Shown piece after piece: positions 26,299-34,687 of a stretch of DNA of 64,000 bases. Below the pieces are notes generated by a model that worked only from the letters and a program-made list of their open reading frames with translations, did not search any database and was not told where the DNA came from. Each line of letters opens with the position of its first letter. Position 1 is the first letter of the stretch. The position numbers and the translations under genes are program-made. Origin of the DNA: Janthinobacterium sp. 64 (GTDB lineage: Bacteria; Pseudomonadota; Gammaproteobacteria; Burkholderiales; Burkholderiaceae_D); assembly GCF_002813325.1 (NCBI RefSeq), contig NZ_PHUG01000001.1, positions 682,001 through 746,000 of the forward strand, in the 5' to 3' direction.

Positions 26299-28658
26299 GC
26301 CGCAAGCAAGGAGTTGCGCCCGGTCTGAGTCCGGGCGGCAAGATATGGCTCGACAAAGTCCGTAGCCTGGTGCTGGGAAAACTCGTCAAGAGTGGCGGCG
26401 CGGGCAGCGTGTATTTGCTGCCGGACGCGCCCGCGCAGGTGGCCAAGCTGTACCATCCGCACCTGGACCGGGCCGCCAACCGGCGCAAGCTCGAAGCGAT
26501 GCTGGAGTTGTCGCCCGAGCTGCCGGACCAGCTGGAAAACGGCAAGCGCTACGTGCAGATTGCGTGGCCGCAGGCGGCCGTGTTCGACGGCCAGGGCGGC
26601 TTCGCCGGTTTCGTCATGCCCTTGCTGGACATGGCGCAGACGGCCGAGCTGGAACAGATCATGCAGGAGAGGCAGGCGCGCGCGGCCGGCTTGCCCACGG
26701 GACTCGGTCCCAAGCTGACCCTGGCTGCCAACCTGGCCGCTGTCCTCGATGCCTTGCACCAGCAGCAGCATTACGTGGTCGATTTAAAGCCCGTGAATCT
26801 GCGCTTTTACCGCGATTCGCTGTACATCGCCATGCTCGATTGCGACGGTTTCAGCATCCAGGGCCATGCCGAGCGTTTTCCTGCGGAGCAATTCACGGCC
26901 GACTACCTGGCGCCGGAATTCCAGCGCAAGGGCATGCCGGCGGGCACGGAAATGGCGCAAGACCGCTTTGCGCTGGCCGTCGTCATCTTCCAGTTGCTCA
27001 ACTTTGGCATTCACCCGTACAGCGGGCGGCCCGGCAATGCGCAAGTGGCGACCGATATTCCCGGGCGTATCCGCGACGGCTGCTATGCGTATGGGATCAA
27101 ACGCCACAAGCAGCTGGCGCCGAACGCCACCAGCGGCCATGCGCTGATGCCGCCAGAACTGCGCGCCATGTTCGACCGCGCTTTTTCGCAATCCCCCAAA
27201 CCGCAGCGGCCGTCGGCAGCCGACTGGGCACAATTGCTGCGCGGCTATGCGCAGCGCAGCGGCGGCAAGTTGGTCGTGTGCGCCGCGAATCCCGAACATC
27301 AGCATTTTGCCGGCTTCGGCTGCGCCGCCTGTGCGCGCGACAAGGTCATCGTCGCGGCCGGGCAGGCGTCCGTGCAGGCGCAGCAGATGCAGTTGCAACA
27401 GCAATCGTTGCCACAGCAGCGCAGCCCGCGCGGCGCGCACGGCGCGCATCATACGGCGCCGGGGCAGACGCCCGTACGGCTGCCTGCAGGCGGTGGGCAG
27501 GCCAATGCGGTCGGCATTTCCGGCAAGGGCTGGGCCGTGGTGGTGCTGCTGATCGTGCTGTTCCTGATCGGCTTTACGGCCTGGATCTCGTCGTCCGATG
27601 AAGTCAAGGACAAGGCCGCCCTGCAGGCGCAGGCCGAGCAGGCGGCAGGCCTGGAAGTATTTGGCTGGCGCCCGCGCAAGGCGGCCGGTTTCCAGCCGTC
27701 CGATGCGCGCAAGGCCGTGCGCAGCCTGTCGCAAGCGATCAGCAAGGGCGACGATGACGCCGTCACGCGCGGCTTGCAACTGTTGTACCGTTCCGGCCAG
27801 GAAAAGCCGTCCGGCTACGGCATCGATCGCACGCAGGCGCAGCTGCGCGCCTCGTTGCTCGAGGGCCTGGGCTGGGTGCCCGGCTATGAGCCGGGGCTGG
27901 TCGCGACCTATCTCGACCTGCTACAAGCGAACCCGCGCGACCATCTGGTGGCGGCGGCCATGGGCCGCATGCATCTGAGCCTGAACGAACCGCAGGCGGC
28001 GCGCCAGTACTTCGAGCAAGCCGTGTGGGCACGCCCGACCGATGGCACGGCCTGGCTGGGCATCGCGGCCGCGGCGCAGCTGCGCGGCGGCGACGAGGGC
28101 GATGCCGTCAATCTGGTGGCGCTGGCGCAGCTGACGGCTTACCGCTACGCCGTGGAGCATGCCTTGCCAACCGAGCCGGGCCAGCCGGCCGACAATGGCG
28201 TGGCGCGCATGACGCAGCGCATGGACCTGAACGCCAAGGTGCTGCGCCTGGCGCAGCCGGGCGCTTACCAGAAACGCTGGGACAAGGTGCTGGCCGAGGG
28301 CGCGCTGCTGGCAGCCAAACTCAAGGCCATGCCGCCCTTGCGGGACCAGGTCGGCAGTGTACAGCGCGAGACGATGACGACGGTTGCCTATGGCGTGCTG
28401 GACGAAAAGCACGCAAGGGGTGAAAACCGCTTGACCCTGACCATTGCGGCCGACGGCACCCTGAGCTATGCGGCGGCCGAGTTGCCGATGGAGCCGATGC
28501 TCAACAAGGTGCTGCTCGACAGCGTCAAGCGCTGGACCTATTTGCCGGCCGTGCAGCACGGTCAATTGCAGGATGCCAAGGTGGTGGTGCTCGTGCGCTA
28601 CCGCGATGGCCGGGTCAGCTTCGAGCCGGGCGGTGTGGCCGTCACGGCGGATAATTAA
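26295..28658 (+). CDS. Transmembrane protein kinase with periplasmic TPR and TonB-like C-terminal domain
   Basis: A 787-aa protein. Residues 25-320 are a divergent kinase: glycine loop SGGAGSVYL (33-41), Lys 51, catalytic loop VVDLKPVNLRF (161-171) and DCDGF (182-186) in place of DFG. Cys 329, His 335, His 337, Cys 343 and Cys 346 form a probable zinc site. Glutamine-rich linker, one membrane segment (about 412-431), then a periplasmic half with TPR-like helices and, at the end, a TonB-C-like domain (TLTIAADGTLSYAAAE, then VKRWTYLPA and VVVLVRYRDGRVSF). Start ATG 26295 overlaps the phosphatase stop. It could carry a signal across the inner membrane, in either direction. Confidence 0.85.
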   Translation: MSRKQGVAPGLSPGGKIWLDKVRSLVLGKLVKSGGAGSVYLLPDAPAQVAKLYHPHLDRAANRRKLEAMLELSPELPDQLENGKRYVQIAWPQAAVFDGQGGFAGFVMPLLDMAQTAELEQIMQERQARAAGLPTGLGPKLTLAANLAAVLDALHQQQHYVVDLKPVNLRFYRDSLYIAMLDCDGFSIQGHAERFPAEQFTADYLAPEFQRKGMPAGTEMAQDRFALAVVIFQLLNFGIHPYSGRPGNAQVATDIPGRIRDGCYAYGIKRHKQLAPNATSGHALMPPELRAMFDRAFSQSPKPQRPSAADWAQLLRGYAQRSGGKLVVCAANPEHQHFAGFGCAACARDKVIVAAGQASVQAQQMQLQQQSLPQQRSPRGAHGAHHTAPGQTPVRLPAGGGQANAVGISGKGWAVVVLLIVLFLIGFTAWISSSDEVKDKAALQAQAEQAAGLEVFGWRPRKAAGFQPSDARKAVRSLSQAISKGDDDAVTRGLQLLYRSGQEKPSGYGIDRTQAQLRASLLEGLGWVPGYEPGLVATYLDLLQANPRDHLVAAAMGRMHLSLNEPQAARQYFEQAVWARPTDGTAWLGIAAAAQLRGGDEGDAVNLVALAQLTAYRYAVEHALPTEPGQPADNGVARMTQRMDLNAKVLRLAQPGAYQKRWDKVLAEGALLAAKLKAMPPLRDQVGSVQRETMTTVAYGVLDEKHARGENRLTLTIAADGTLSYAAAELPMEPMLNKVLLDSVKRWTYLPAVQHGQLQDAKVVVLVRYRDGRVSFEPGGVAVTADN

Positions 28659-28667
28659 AGGAATAGC

Positions 28668-30014
28668 ATGAAAATCAAGACGATATGCGCCGTGCTGGGC
28701 GCATCCTTGCTGGCCTCAGGCATGGCGCAGGCGGACATCGTGCAGCGCCTGGTGGTAACAGCCATGGCGGCCGAGCCAGATAGCGAAGGCGGCGATGTGT
28801 TCAGTATTGCGGGCAAGACGGCTTGCGGCGGCAAGCAGATACGCATGGATGCGCGCTCGGTGAACCTGGACGAGGCGCCGTACGAGGCGCTGAAAGCGGG
28901 GCTGGCCAAGCAGATCCGCAGCAAGACGCCCATGCTCGTCACCCTGAAAAAATGCCCGGACGATGTGAGCGTGCCCATCGTGCGCAAGATCGCCGACTGC
29001 ACGCCCGGCACTTGTGCCGATGGCCAGGCGCGGCTGTACCTGCACGAGCGTTTCTACCCCATCGAGCAGGAAAAGGCGCCGAATGTGCTGATCTTGCCCT
29101 TGCCAAAAGGCAAGCAGCCTGGCACGTGGAAGGTGGAGATTTACAGCGTGGCGGGCCACAAGCTGCGCCTGTCGGGCCAGGTCAACCGCGCCGATTATGC
29201 ATCCGGCGAGTTGGTGGGCGGCTATGTCTCGTATTACCCGGATGGCAAGATCGAGAAACAGGTGGCGCAGGATGGGCAGGGCCGTCAGCATGGCATCGGC
29301 AGCAAGTATTTTCCCGATGGCACGCTGGAGCTGCGTGGTGACTGGCGCCATGGCTTGCCAGAAGGCGAGCATCAGCGCTATCACGCGACCGGCAAGTTGA
29401 GTGAAACGAGCATCTACCGCGATGGCAAGCAGCTCGACGGGCCAGTGCAGACGTTTGATGAAAATGGCAAGCTGAGTAGCAGCTACACTTTGCGCGGCGG
29501 CAAGATGGAAGGCGAGATGCTCACATACTTCCCTGATGGAAAAATCTCCAGCCGCGCGGAAATGCAGAACGGTAAGTTCAATGGCGTGAGCACGAATTAC
29601 TACCCGGATGGCGCCGTGCAAGCCAGGATGACGCAGGTTAACGACTTGCCCACGGGCGAGGCAATGGAATTCTATGCGGACGGCAAGGTGAAAAGCCGCC
29701 AGCAATATGGAGACAAGGGCGGGCTGCTCAGTATCCAGCGCTACAGCCCTCAGGGCGTGCTGGTGCTGGAACGGAAATGGGATGCACGACTGCGCGAACA
29801 GGGCACGTCGCGCTCGTGGTACGAGAACGGCAAGCCGGAACAAGCCATCGACTACGTGAACGACCGGCGCGACGGCTGGAGCCGCAGCTGGCACGAGGAT
29901 GGCAGTTTGAAGGGCGAATGCCAGTACCTGGCCGGCAAGGCCCAGGGCGGCTGCGGCGAAGCGCCGCCAGCGCCGGAACTGCAGCGCAAGGAGCAGGCAT
30001 GGCGCGCCTTGTGA
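28668..30014 (+). CDS. Secreted MORN-repeat (YwqK-like) protein 1
   Basis: A 448-aa protein with signal peptide MKIKTICAVLGASLLASGMA. Residues 23-170 form an N-terminal domain with four cysteines; residues about 180-430 hold around nine MORN_2-type repeats (YYPDGKIEKQV, YFPDGTLELRG, YFPDGKISSRAE, YYPDGAVQARM, SWYENGKPEQ, SWHEDGSLKGE). It starts nine bases after the kinase gene, placing it in the same operon. MORN_2 proteins are often listed as YwqK-type antitoxins, but secretion and size argue for an envelope role here. Paralogue of the next gene. Confidence 0.82.
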   Translation: MKIKTICAVLGASLLASGMAQADIVQRLVVTAMAAEPDSEGGDVFSIAGKTACGGKQIRMDARSVNLDEAPYEALKAGLAKQIRSKTPMLVTLKKCPDDVSVPIVRKIADCTPGTCADGQARLYLHERFYPIEQEKAPNVLILPLPKGKQPGTWKVEIYSVAGHKLRLSGQVNRADYASGELVGGYVSYYPDGKIEKQVAQDGQGRQHGIGSKYFPDGTLELRGDWRHGLPEGEHQRYHATGKLSETSIYRDGKQLDGPVQTFDENGKLSSSYTLRGGKMEGEMLTYFPDGKISSRAEMQNGKFNGVSTNYYPDGAVQARMTQVNDLPTGEAMEFYADGKVKSRQQYGDKGGLLSIQRYSPQGVLVLERKWDARLREQGTSRSWYENGKPEQAIDYVNDRRDGWSRSWHEDGSLKGECQYLAGKAQGGCGEAPPAPELQRKEQAWRAL

Positions 30015-31360
30015 AGCATGTGCTGCTGGCAACGCTGCTGTGGCCGGTACTGGCCCACGCCGAGATCGAACAGCGGCAAGTGGTCAGCGCGATCAAGGCG
30101 ACGCCCGACGGCGATGTGCTGACCCTGGCCAGCGACAGCGGCTGCGGCGGCAGGGAGGTGCTGATGGATGCCGTGTCCGTGGGCCTGGACGCGCAGCAAT
30201 ACGCCGCCATGAAGCAGCAATTGGCCAAGCTGATACGTGACAAAACGCCCTTGTTGATGCGTATCAGATCTTGTCCCGCGCCAGGTGGCGCCGGACCGCT
30301 TGGCATGCCCGATGTCGGCAAGCTGGGCGGTTGCGAGCCGCAAGCCTGTACCGATGGCAAGGCGCGCCTGTACCTGAATCACAATCTGACGCGCGGCGAA
30401 GTCAAGGAACATGCGCGCTATGCGCTGGTCGTCCCGCTGCCGCCAGGCAAGACGCGCGCCACCTGGCAAGTCGAGATCTATCACGTGCGCGAAGGCGAGC
30501 CGAAGCGGCTGATTGGCGAGGTCAACGATCCCGATTACCTGCGCGGCAAGCTGGTGGGCAACTACAGCATGTACTACCCGCATGGCCAGTTGGAAATGCA
30601 GGTGGAGCAAGATGGCCGCGGCGTGCAGGAAGGTGTGCAGACCCTGTATCGTCCTGAGGGCCAGATTTCCATGCGCAACACGTGGCGCAATGGCGTGCAG
30701 GAAGGCGAACAGCGGACCTATCACGATACGGGCAAGCTGAACGAGGCCAGCCAGTACGTGAACGGCGCCCGCGCCGATGGCCTGGTGGAAACCTTCGATG
30801 AGGATGGCAAGTTGCGCACGCGCATGAATCAGATCAAGGGCCAGACGGAGGGCGAGCTGCTGCTATTTTATCCCGATGGCACGGTGGAAAGCCGCAGCCG
30901 GTACGAGAACGGCATCCAGTCAGGACCGAGCACCGGCTACTTCCCGGATGGCAAGGTGCAGCGTACAACGCAATACGTGGACGACAAGCCGGCCGGCGAC
31001 AGCGTCGAGTATTACCCGGATGGCACAGTGGCCAGCAAGCGCACGCACAGCGGCCACTTCGTCTTGCGCAGCGAACAGCGCTTCAGCCGGGCCGGCATAT
31101 TGATGGTGCAGAAACAGTGGAACGCGGGCGGCCGCGAGGAGGGCGCGCTGCGTTCCTGGCATGCGAATGGCAAGCCGCGTCAATTGATCGAGTATGTCGA
31201 TGGCGAGCGCCAGGGCTGGACGCGGCACTGGCGGGAAGATGGTAGCCTGGAAAGCGAATGCCGCTATGTGGCGGACGAGCCGCATGGGGAGTGCACGGGG
31301 GCGTCCGCGAAGATGTCGTACACGGAAGATGGAATTGAGTTTGAGATGCCGGAGCAGTGA
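29999..31360 (+). CDS. Secreted MORN-repeat (YwqK-like) protein 2
   Basis: A 453-aa paralogue of the preceding protein, with the same plan: signal peptide (MARLVKHVLLATLLWPVLAHA), a cysteine-containing N-terminal domain (SGCGGREVLMDAVSVGLD), and MORN_2 repeats (YYPHGQLEMQV, FYPDGTVESRS, YFPDGKVQRTT, YYPDGTVASKR, SWHANGKPRQL). ATG 29999 has AAGGAG six bases upstream and lies inside the end of the first MORN gene, so the pair is translationally coupled. The tandem duplication ends the five-gene operon; the palindromic repeat at 31390 follows. Confidence 0.82.
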   Translation: MARLVKHVLLATLLWPVLAHAEIEQRQVVSAIKATPDGDVLTLASDSGCGGREVLMDAVSVGLDAQQYAAMKQQLAKLIRDKTPLLMRIRSCPAPGGAGPLGMPDVGKLGGCEPQACTDGKARLYLNHNLTRGEVKEHARYALVVPLPPGKTRATWQVEIYHVREGEPKRLIGEVNDPDYLRGKLVGNYSMYYPHGQLEMQVEQDGRGVQEGVQTLYRPEGQISMRNTWRNGVQEGEQRTYHDTGKLNEASQYVNGARADGLVETFDEDGKLRTRMNQIKGQTEGELLLFYPDGTVESRSRYENGIQSGPSTGYFPDGKVQRTTQYVDDKPAGDSVEYYPDGTVASKRTHSGHFVLRSEQRFSRAGILMVQKQWNAGGREEGALRSWHANGKPRQLIEYVDGERQGWTRHWREDGSLESECRYVADEPHGECTGASAKMSYTEDGIEFEMPEQ

Positions 31361-31389
31361 AGCATGTCAATTAACCCAAGACAAGGACT

Positions 31390-31416
31390 GGGGTCAGACC
31401 CGTCGGGTCTGACCCC
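31390..31416. repeat. 27-bp palindromic repeat, copy 2
   Basis: A perfect inverted repeat, GGGGTCAGACCC - GTC - GGGTCTGACCCC, identical in both arms to copy 1 and differing only in the 3-base centre. It lies between the MORN operon and the convergent nadB gene and may act as a terminator hairpin there, although no T-run follows. Confidence 0.8.
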
Positions 31417-31481
31417 GGCTCTTTGCCTGAGGGTTCGGTGATGCTATCGGCTTACAAATAGTCTAGGACTGCGGCGTAACA

Positions 31482-33095
31482 TTACCGGTGCGGCGGCGTC
31501 AGCACACTGGCGATTGCCTTCGGCAAGGTTTCCGGATAATCGCGGCTGAAGTGCAGACCGCGGCTTTCGCGGCGCGACAGGGCGCTGTTGACGATCATCG
31601 AGGCCACGTCGACGAGGTTGCGCAGTTCCAGTAAATCGTGCGTGATGCGGAAGTTGCGGTAGTACTCGTCGATTTCTTCCTTCAACAGGGCGATGCGGTG
31701 CTGGGCCCGCTCCAGGCGCTTGGTCGTGCGCACGATGCCCACATAATTCCACATGAAGCGGCGCAGCTCGTCCCAGTTGTGGGCAATGACCACTTCCTCG
31801 TCCGCATCGGTGACGCGGCTTTCATCCCAGTCGGGCAGGTACGGCGTGCCCAGCTTTTCCTTGCTTTCGATATCCTGCGCGCAGGCGCGGCCGATGACGA
31901 TGCATTCCAGCAAAGAGTTCGATGCCAGGCGGTTTGCGCCATGCAGGCCCGTGCAGGCCGTCTCGCCGACCGCATACAGGCCCGGCAAGTCGGCGCGGCC
32001 CGCCAGGTCCGTCACCACGCCGCCGCAGGTGTAGTGGGCGGCGGGCACGATGGGGATAGGCTGCTTGGTGATGTCGATGCCCAGTTCCAGGCAGCGCGCG
32101 TAGATGGTGGGGAAGTGTTCGATGAGGAATGCGGCCGGCTTGTGGCTGATGTCCAGGTGCACGTAGTCGAGACCGCGTTTCTTGATTTCGAAGTCGATGG
32201 CGCGCGCCACCACGTCGCGCGGCGCCAGTTCTGCCCGCTCATCGTGGGCCAGCATGAAGCGCGTACCCGCTGCCGCGCCCGCTTCAGGCGGCAGTTTCAG
32301 CAAGCCCCCTTCGCCACGGATGGCTTCGGTGATCAAAAACGATTTGGCATAGGGGTGGTACAGGCAAGTCGGGTGGAACTGGATGAATTCCATGTTCGAC
32401 ACGCGGCAGCCCGCGCGCCAGGCCATGGCGATGCCGTCGCCGCTGGCCGTGTCGGGGTTGGTGGTATATAAATACACCTTGCCGGCGCCGCCCGTGGCCA
32501 GCACGGTGTGCTCGGCGGCGAAGGTCAGCACTTTACCCGTTTGCTCATCCTGCACGTACAGGCCGTGGCAATGCGGTTGCGCGTTGCGCTGGGTCGGCTT
32601 CATGCCCAGCTTGTCGGAGGTGATCAGGTCGATCGCGCAATGGTGTTCGAACAGGCTGATGTTCGGGTGGGCGCGTACCTTTTCTTCCAGCGTCACTTGC
32701 ACGGCATGGCCTGTGGCGTCGGCTGCGTGGATGATGCGGCGCTGGCTGTGTCCGCCTTCGCGGGTCAAATGAAACCCCAGCTCGGCCGTGGCGTCGCGCG
32801 TAAACGGCACGCCTTGCTCGATCAGCCATTCGATGGCTTCGCGGCCGTGCTCGACGATGTAGCGCGTGGCGCTCTCGTCGCACAGGCCGCCGCCCGCGAT
32901 CAGGGTGTCTTCGATGTGTTGCTGGTGGCTGTCGCCCGAGTCCAGCACGGCCGCGATCCCGCCCTGCGCCCAGTTGCTGGCGCCATCGAGCAGCGCGCGT
33001 TTGGAAATGATCGCGACGGTGCGCGTCTCAGCTAAATGCAGTGCAACCGATAAACCCGCCAGGCCACTGCCGACAATCGCTACATCAAATTTCAT
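31482..33095 (-). CDS. nadB: L-aspartate oxidase
   Basis: A 537-aa FAD flavoprotein, the usual length of NadB, which oxidises L-aspartate to iminoaspartate for NAD synthesis. The FAD-binding start [39 protein letters not shown], the active-site region [20 protein letters not shown], and [20 protein letters not shown], then [15 protein letters not shown], are family-specific. ATG 33095 (MKFDVAI) has AAGAG nine bases upstream and is preferred to ATG 33104. NadA and NadC are not in view. It is divergent from the sugar transferase gene. Confidence 0.95.
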   Translation of the reverse strand: MKFDVAIVGSGLAGLSVALHLAETRTVAIISKRALLDGASNWAQGGIAAVLDSGDSHQQHIEDTLIAGGGLCDESATRYIVEHGREAIEWLIEQGVPFTRDATAELGFHLTREGGHSQRRIIHAADATGHAVQVTLEEKVRAHPNISLFEHHCAIDLITSDKLGMKPTQRNAQPHCHGLYVQDEQTGKVLTFAAEHTVLATGGAGKVYLYTTNPDTASGDGIAMAWRAGCRVSNMEFIQFHPTCLYHPYAKSFLITEAIRGEGGLLKLPPEAGAAAGTRFMLAHDERAELAPRDVVARAIDFEIKKRGLDYVHLDISHKPAAFLIEHFPTIYARCLELGIDITKQPIPIVPAAHYTCGGVVTDLAGRADLPGLYAVGETACTGLHGANRLASNSLLECIVIGRACAQDIESKEKLGTPYLPDWDESRVTDADEEVVIAHNWDELRRFMWNYVGIVRTTKRLERAQHRIALLKEEIDEYYRNFRITHDLLELRNLVDVASMIVNSALSRRESRGLHFSRDYPETLPKAIASVLTPPHR

Positions 33096-33298
33096 GACAT
33101 TCATCTCTTTTAGGGGAAGCATACTATATGCCATTTCCCCTCATTCGGTAATGTGTTGAGATAAATTATGCAAGCGAAAGATAGCTGGGGCCGTAGCTTG
33201 TGGCGCATCAATGTCTTCGCGGAACAGTTCGCCATCATGGCAAGACAGCCGCAAGCCGCCCCGTGCGCGGCGTGATGCTTTTTGCCGCAGGAGGAACC

Positions 33299-34687
33299 AT
33301 GATCCGCATCTTCAGCCATTATGTCTCGAAAACAGCATTTATCTTGCTGTTGCTGGAAATCCTGATCCTGCTGCTGTCGGCCACCCTGACATCGATGCTG
33401 TGGCTGGCGGACGGCAGCCGCGTGCTGCGCGTGGGCGAGATCTACCTGTCGTCCACGATCTTTGCGCTGGTCATCGTTTTCAGCATGAGCGCGCTGGGCA
33501 TGTACCAGCACCGCTCGCGCGAAGACATCCGCAATACGCTGTTGCGCATCCTGCCGTCGTTCGCGCTGGGTTTTGCCGTACTCAGTGTGTTGATCCGTTT
33601 TATCCCTTCCTTGCATTTCGGGCGTGGCAGCGTGCTGATCTTCGGCCTGGGCGCCATCGGCGTGCTGCTGGCGCGCCTGGTGGTGTTCAAGTCGTCACAA
33701 TCGACGCTGATGGAAGGCCGGCTGATCCTGGTGGGCGGCGGGGCGCTGGCGCGCGAATGCATGGACTTGGCAGCGAGCAAGAGCGGTTTCCACCAGTTTA
33801 CCGTCGTCGGCTGCATCGATGTGGCGGGAGAGCAATGCTGTGTGCCGGCCTCGGCCTTGCTGCCGGCCGAACCGTCGCTGCTGGCCATGGCCCAGCGCCA
33901 TGCCGCGCATGAAATCGTCGTTTCCGTCAGCGACCGGCGCAATGGCGCGTTTCCTGCCAAGCAACTACTGGAATGCGCGCTGGGTGGGGTCAAGGTGATC
34001 GACGCGGCCACGTTTTTCGAGCGCGAAGCGTGCCAGATCCGCATCGATTCATTGCAACCGAGCTATCTGATCTACGGCGGCGGCTTCGACCAGAGCTTTT
34101 TCCGCGCTAGCTCGAAGCGGATGTTCGACCTGGCGGCAAGCAGCATCATCTGCCTGGCGGCGCTGCCCGTGATGCTGGCCACGGCCCTGTGTATTCGGCT
34201 GGAAGATGGCGGCCCCGTGTTTTACCAGCAAGAGCGGGTGGGGCGCGACGGCTTGCCCTTCAACGTGCTGAAATTTCGCAGCATGCGCTGCGATGCGGAG
34301 CGCGATGGCAAACCCATCTGGGCGCTGGCCAACGATGCGCGCATCACGCGCGTGGGCAATCTGATCCGCAAGCTGCGCATCGACGAGTTGCCGCAGATGC
34401 TCAATGTGTTTCGCGGCGAGATGAGTTTTGTCGGACCACGGCCCGAACGTGCCTATTTTGTCGAGCAATTGAAGGAACAGGTGCCGTACTACAACATCCG
34501 TCACAGCATCAAGCCTGGCATCACGGGCCTGGCCCAGGTGCGCTATCAATATGGCGCTTCCGTCGACGATGCCGTCAAGAAGCTGCAATACGATTTGTAT
34601 TATGTGAAAAACAATAGCCTGTTCCTCGACTTGCTGATCTTGCTCGACACGGTGCAGGTGGTGCTGTTTGGCAAAGGCAGCCGATGA
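33299..34687 (+). CDS. Sugar transferase, PEP-CTERM system associated (EpsB-like)
   Basis: A 462-aa membrane glycosyltransferase. The N-terminal half has four or five membrane segments and a CoA-binding-like fold (LILVGGGALARECMDLA). The C-terminal half is the bacterial sugar transferase domain: SSKRMFDLAASSIICLAALP, VFYQQERVGRDGLPFNVLKF, IRKLRIDELPQMLNVFRGEM and SFVGPRPER. It loads the first sugar phosphate onto undecaprenyl phosphate. The N terminus and its neighbours PrsK/PrsR place it in the type linked to exosortase exopolysaccharide loci. Start ATG 33299 follows GGAGG. The prsK start overlaps its stop (ATGA). Confidence 0.9.
   Translation: MIRIFSHYVSKTAFILLLLEILILLLSATLTSMLWLADGSRVLRVGEIYLSSTIFALVIVFSMSALGMYQHRSREDIRNTLLRILPSFALGFAVLSVLIRFIPSLHFGRGSVLIFGLGAIGVLLARLVVFKSSQSTLMEGRLILVGGGALARECMDLAASKSGFHQFTVVGCIDVAGEQCCVPASALLPAEPSLLAMAQRHAAHEIVVSVSDRRNGAFPAKQLLECALGGVKVIDAATFFEREACQIRIDSLQPSYLIYGGGFDQSFFRASSKRMFDLAASSIICLAALPVMLATALCIRLEDGGPVFYQQERVGRDGLPFNVLKFRSMRCDAERDGKPIWALANDARITRVGNLIRKLRIDELPQMLNVFRGEMSFVGPRPERAYFVEQLKEQVPYYNIRHSIKPGITGLAQVRYQYGASVDDAVKKLQYDLYYVKNNSLFLDLLILLDTVQVVLFGKGSR

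Noticed and set aside
31390..31416. Simple terminator for the MORN operon
   Set aside because: The hairpin is strong but has no T-run, and identical arms occur at two other places, so it is treated as a repeat first.
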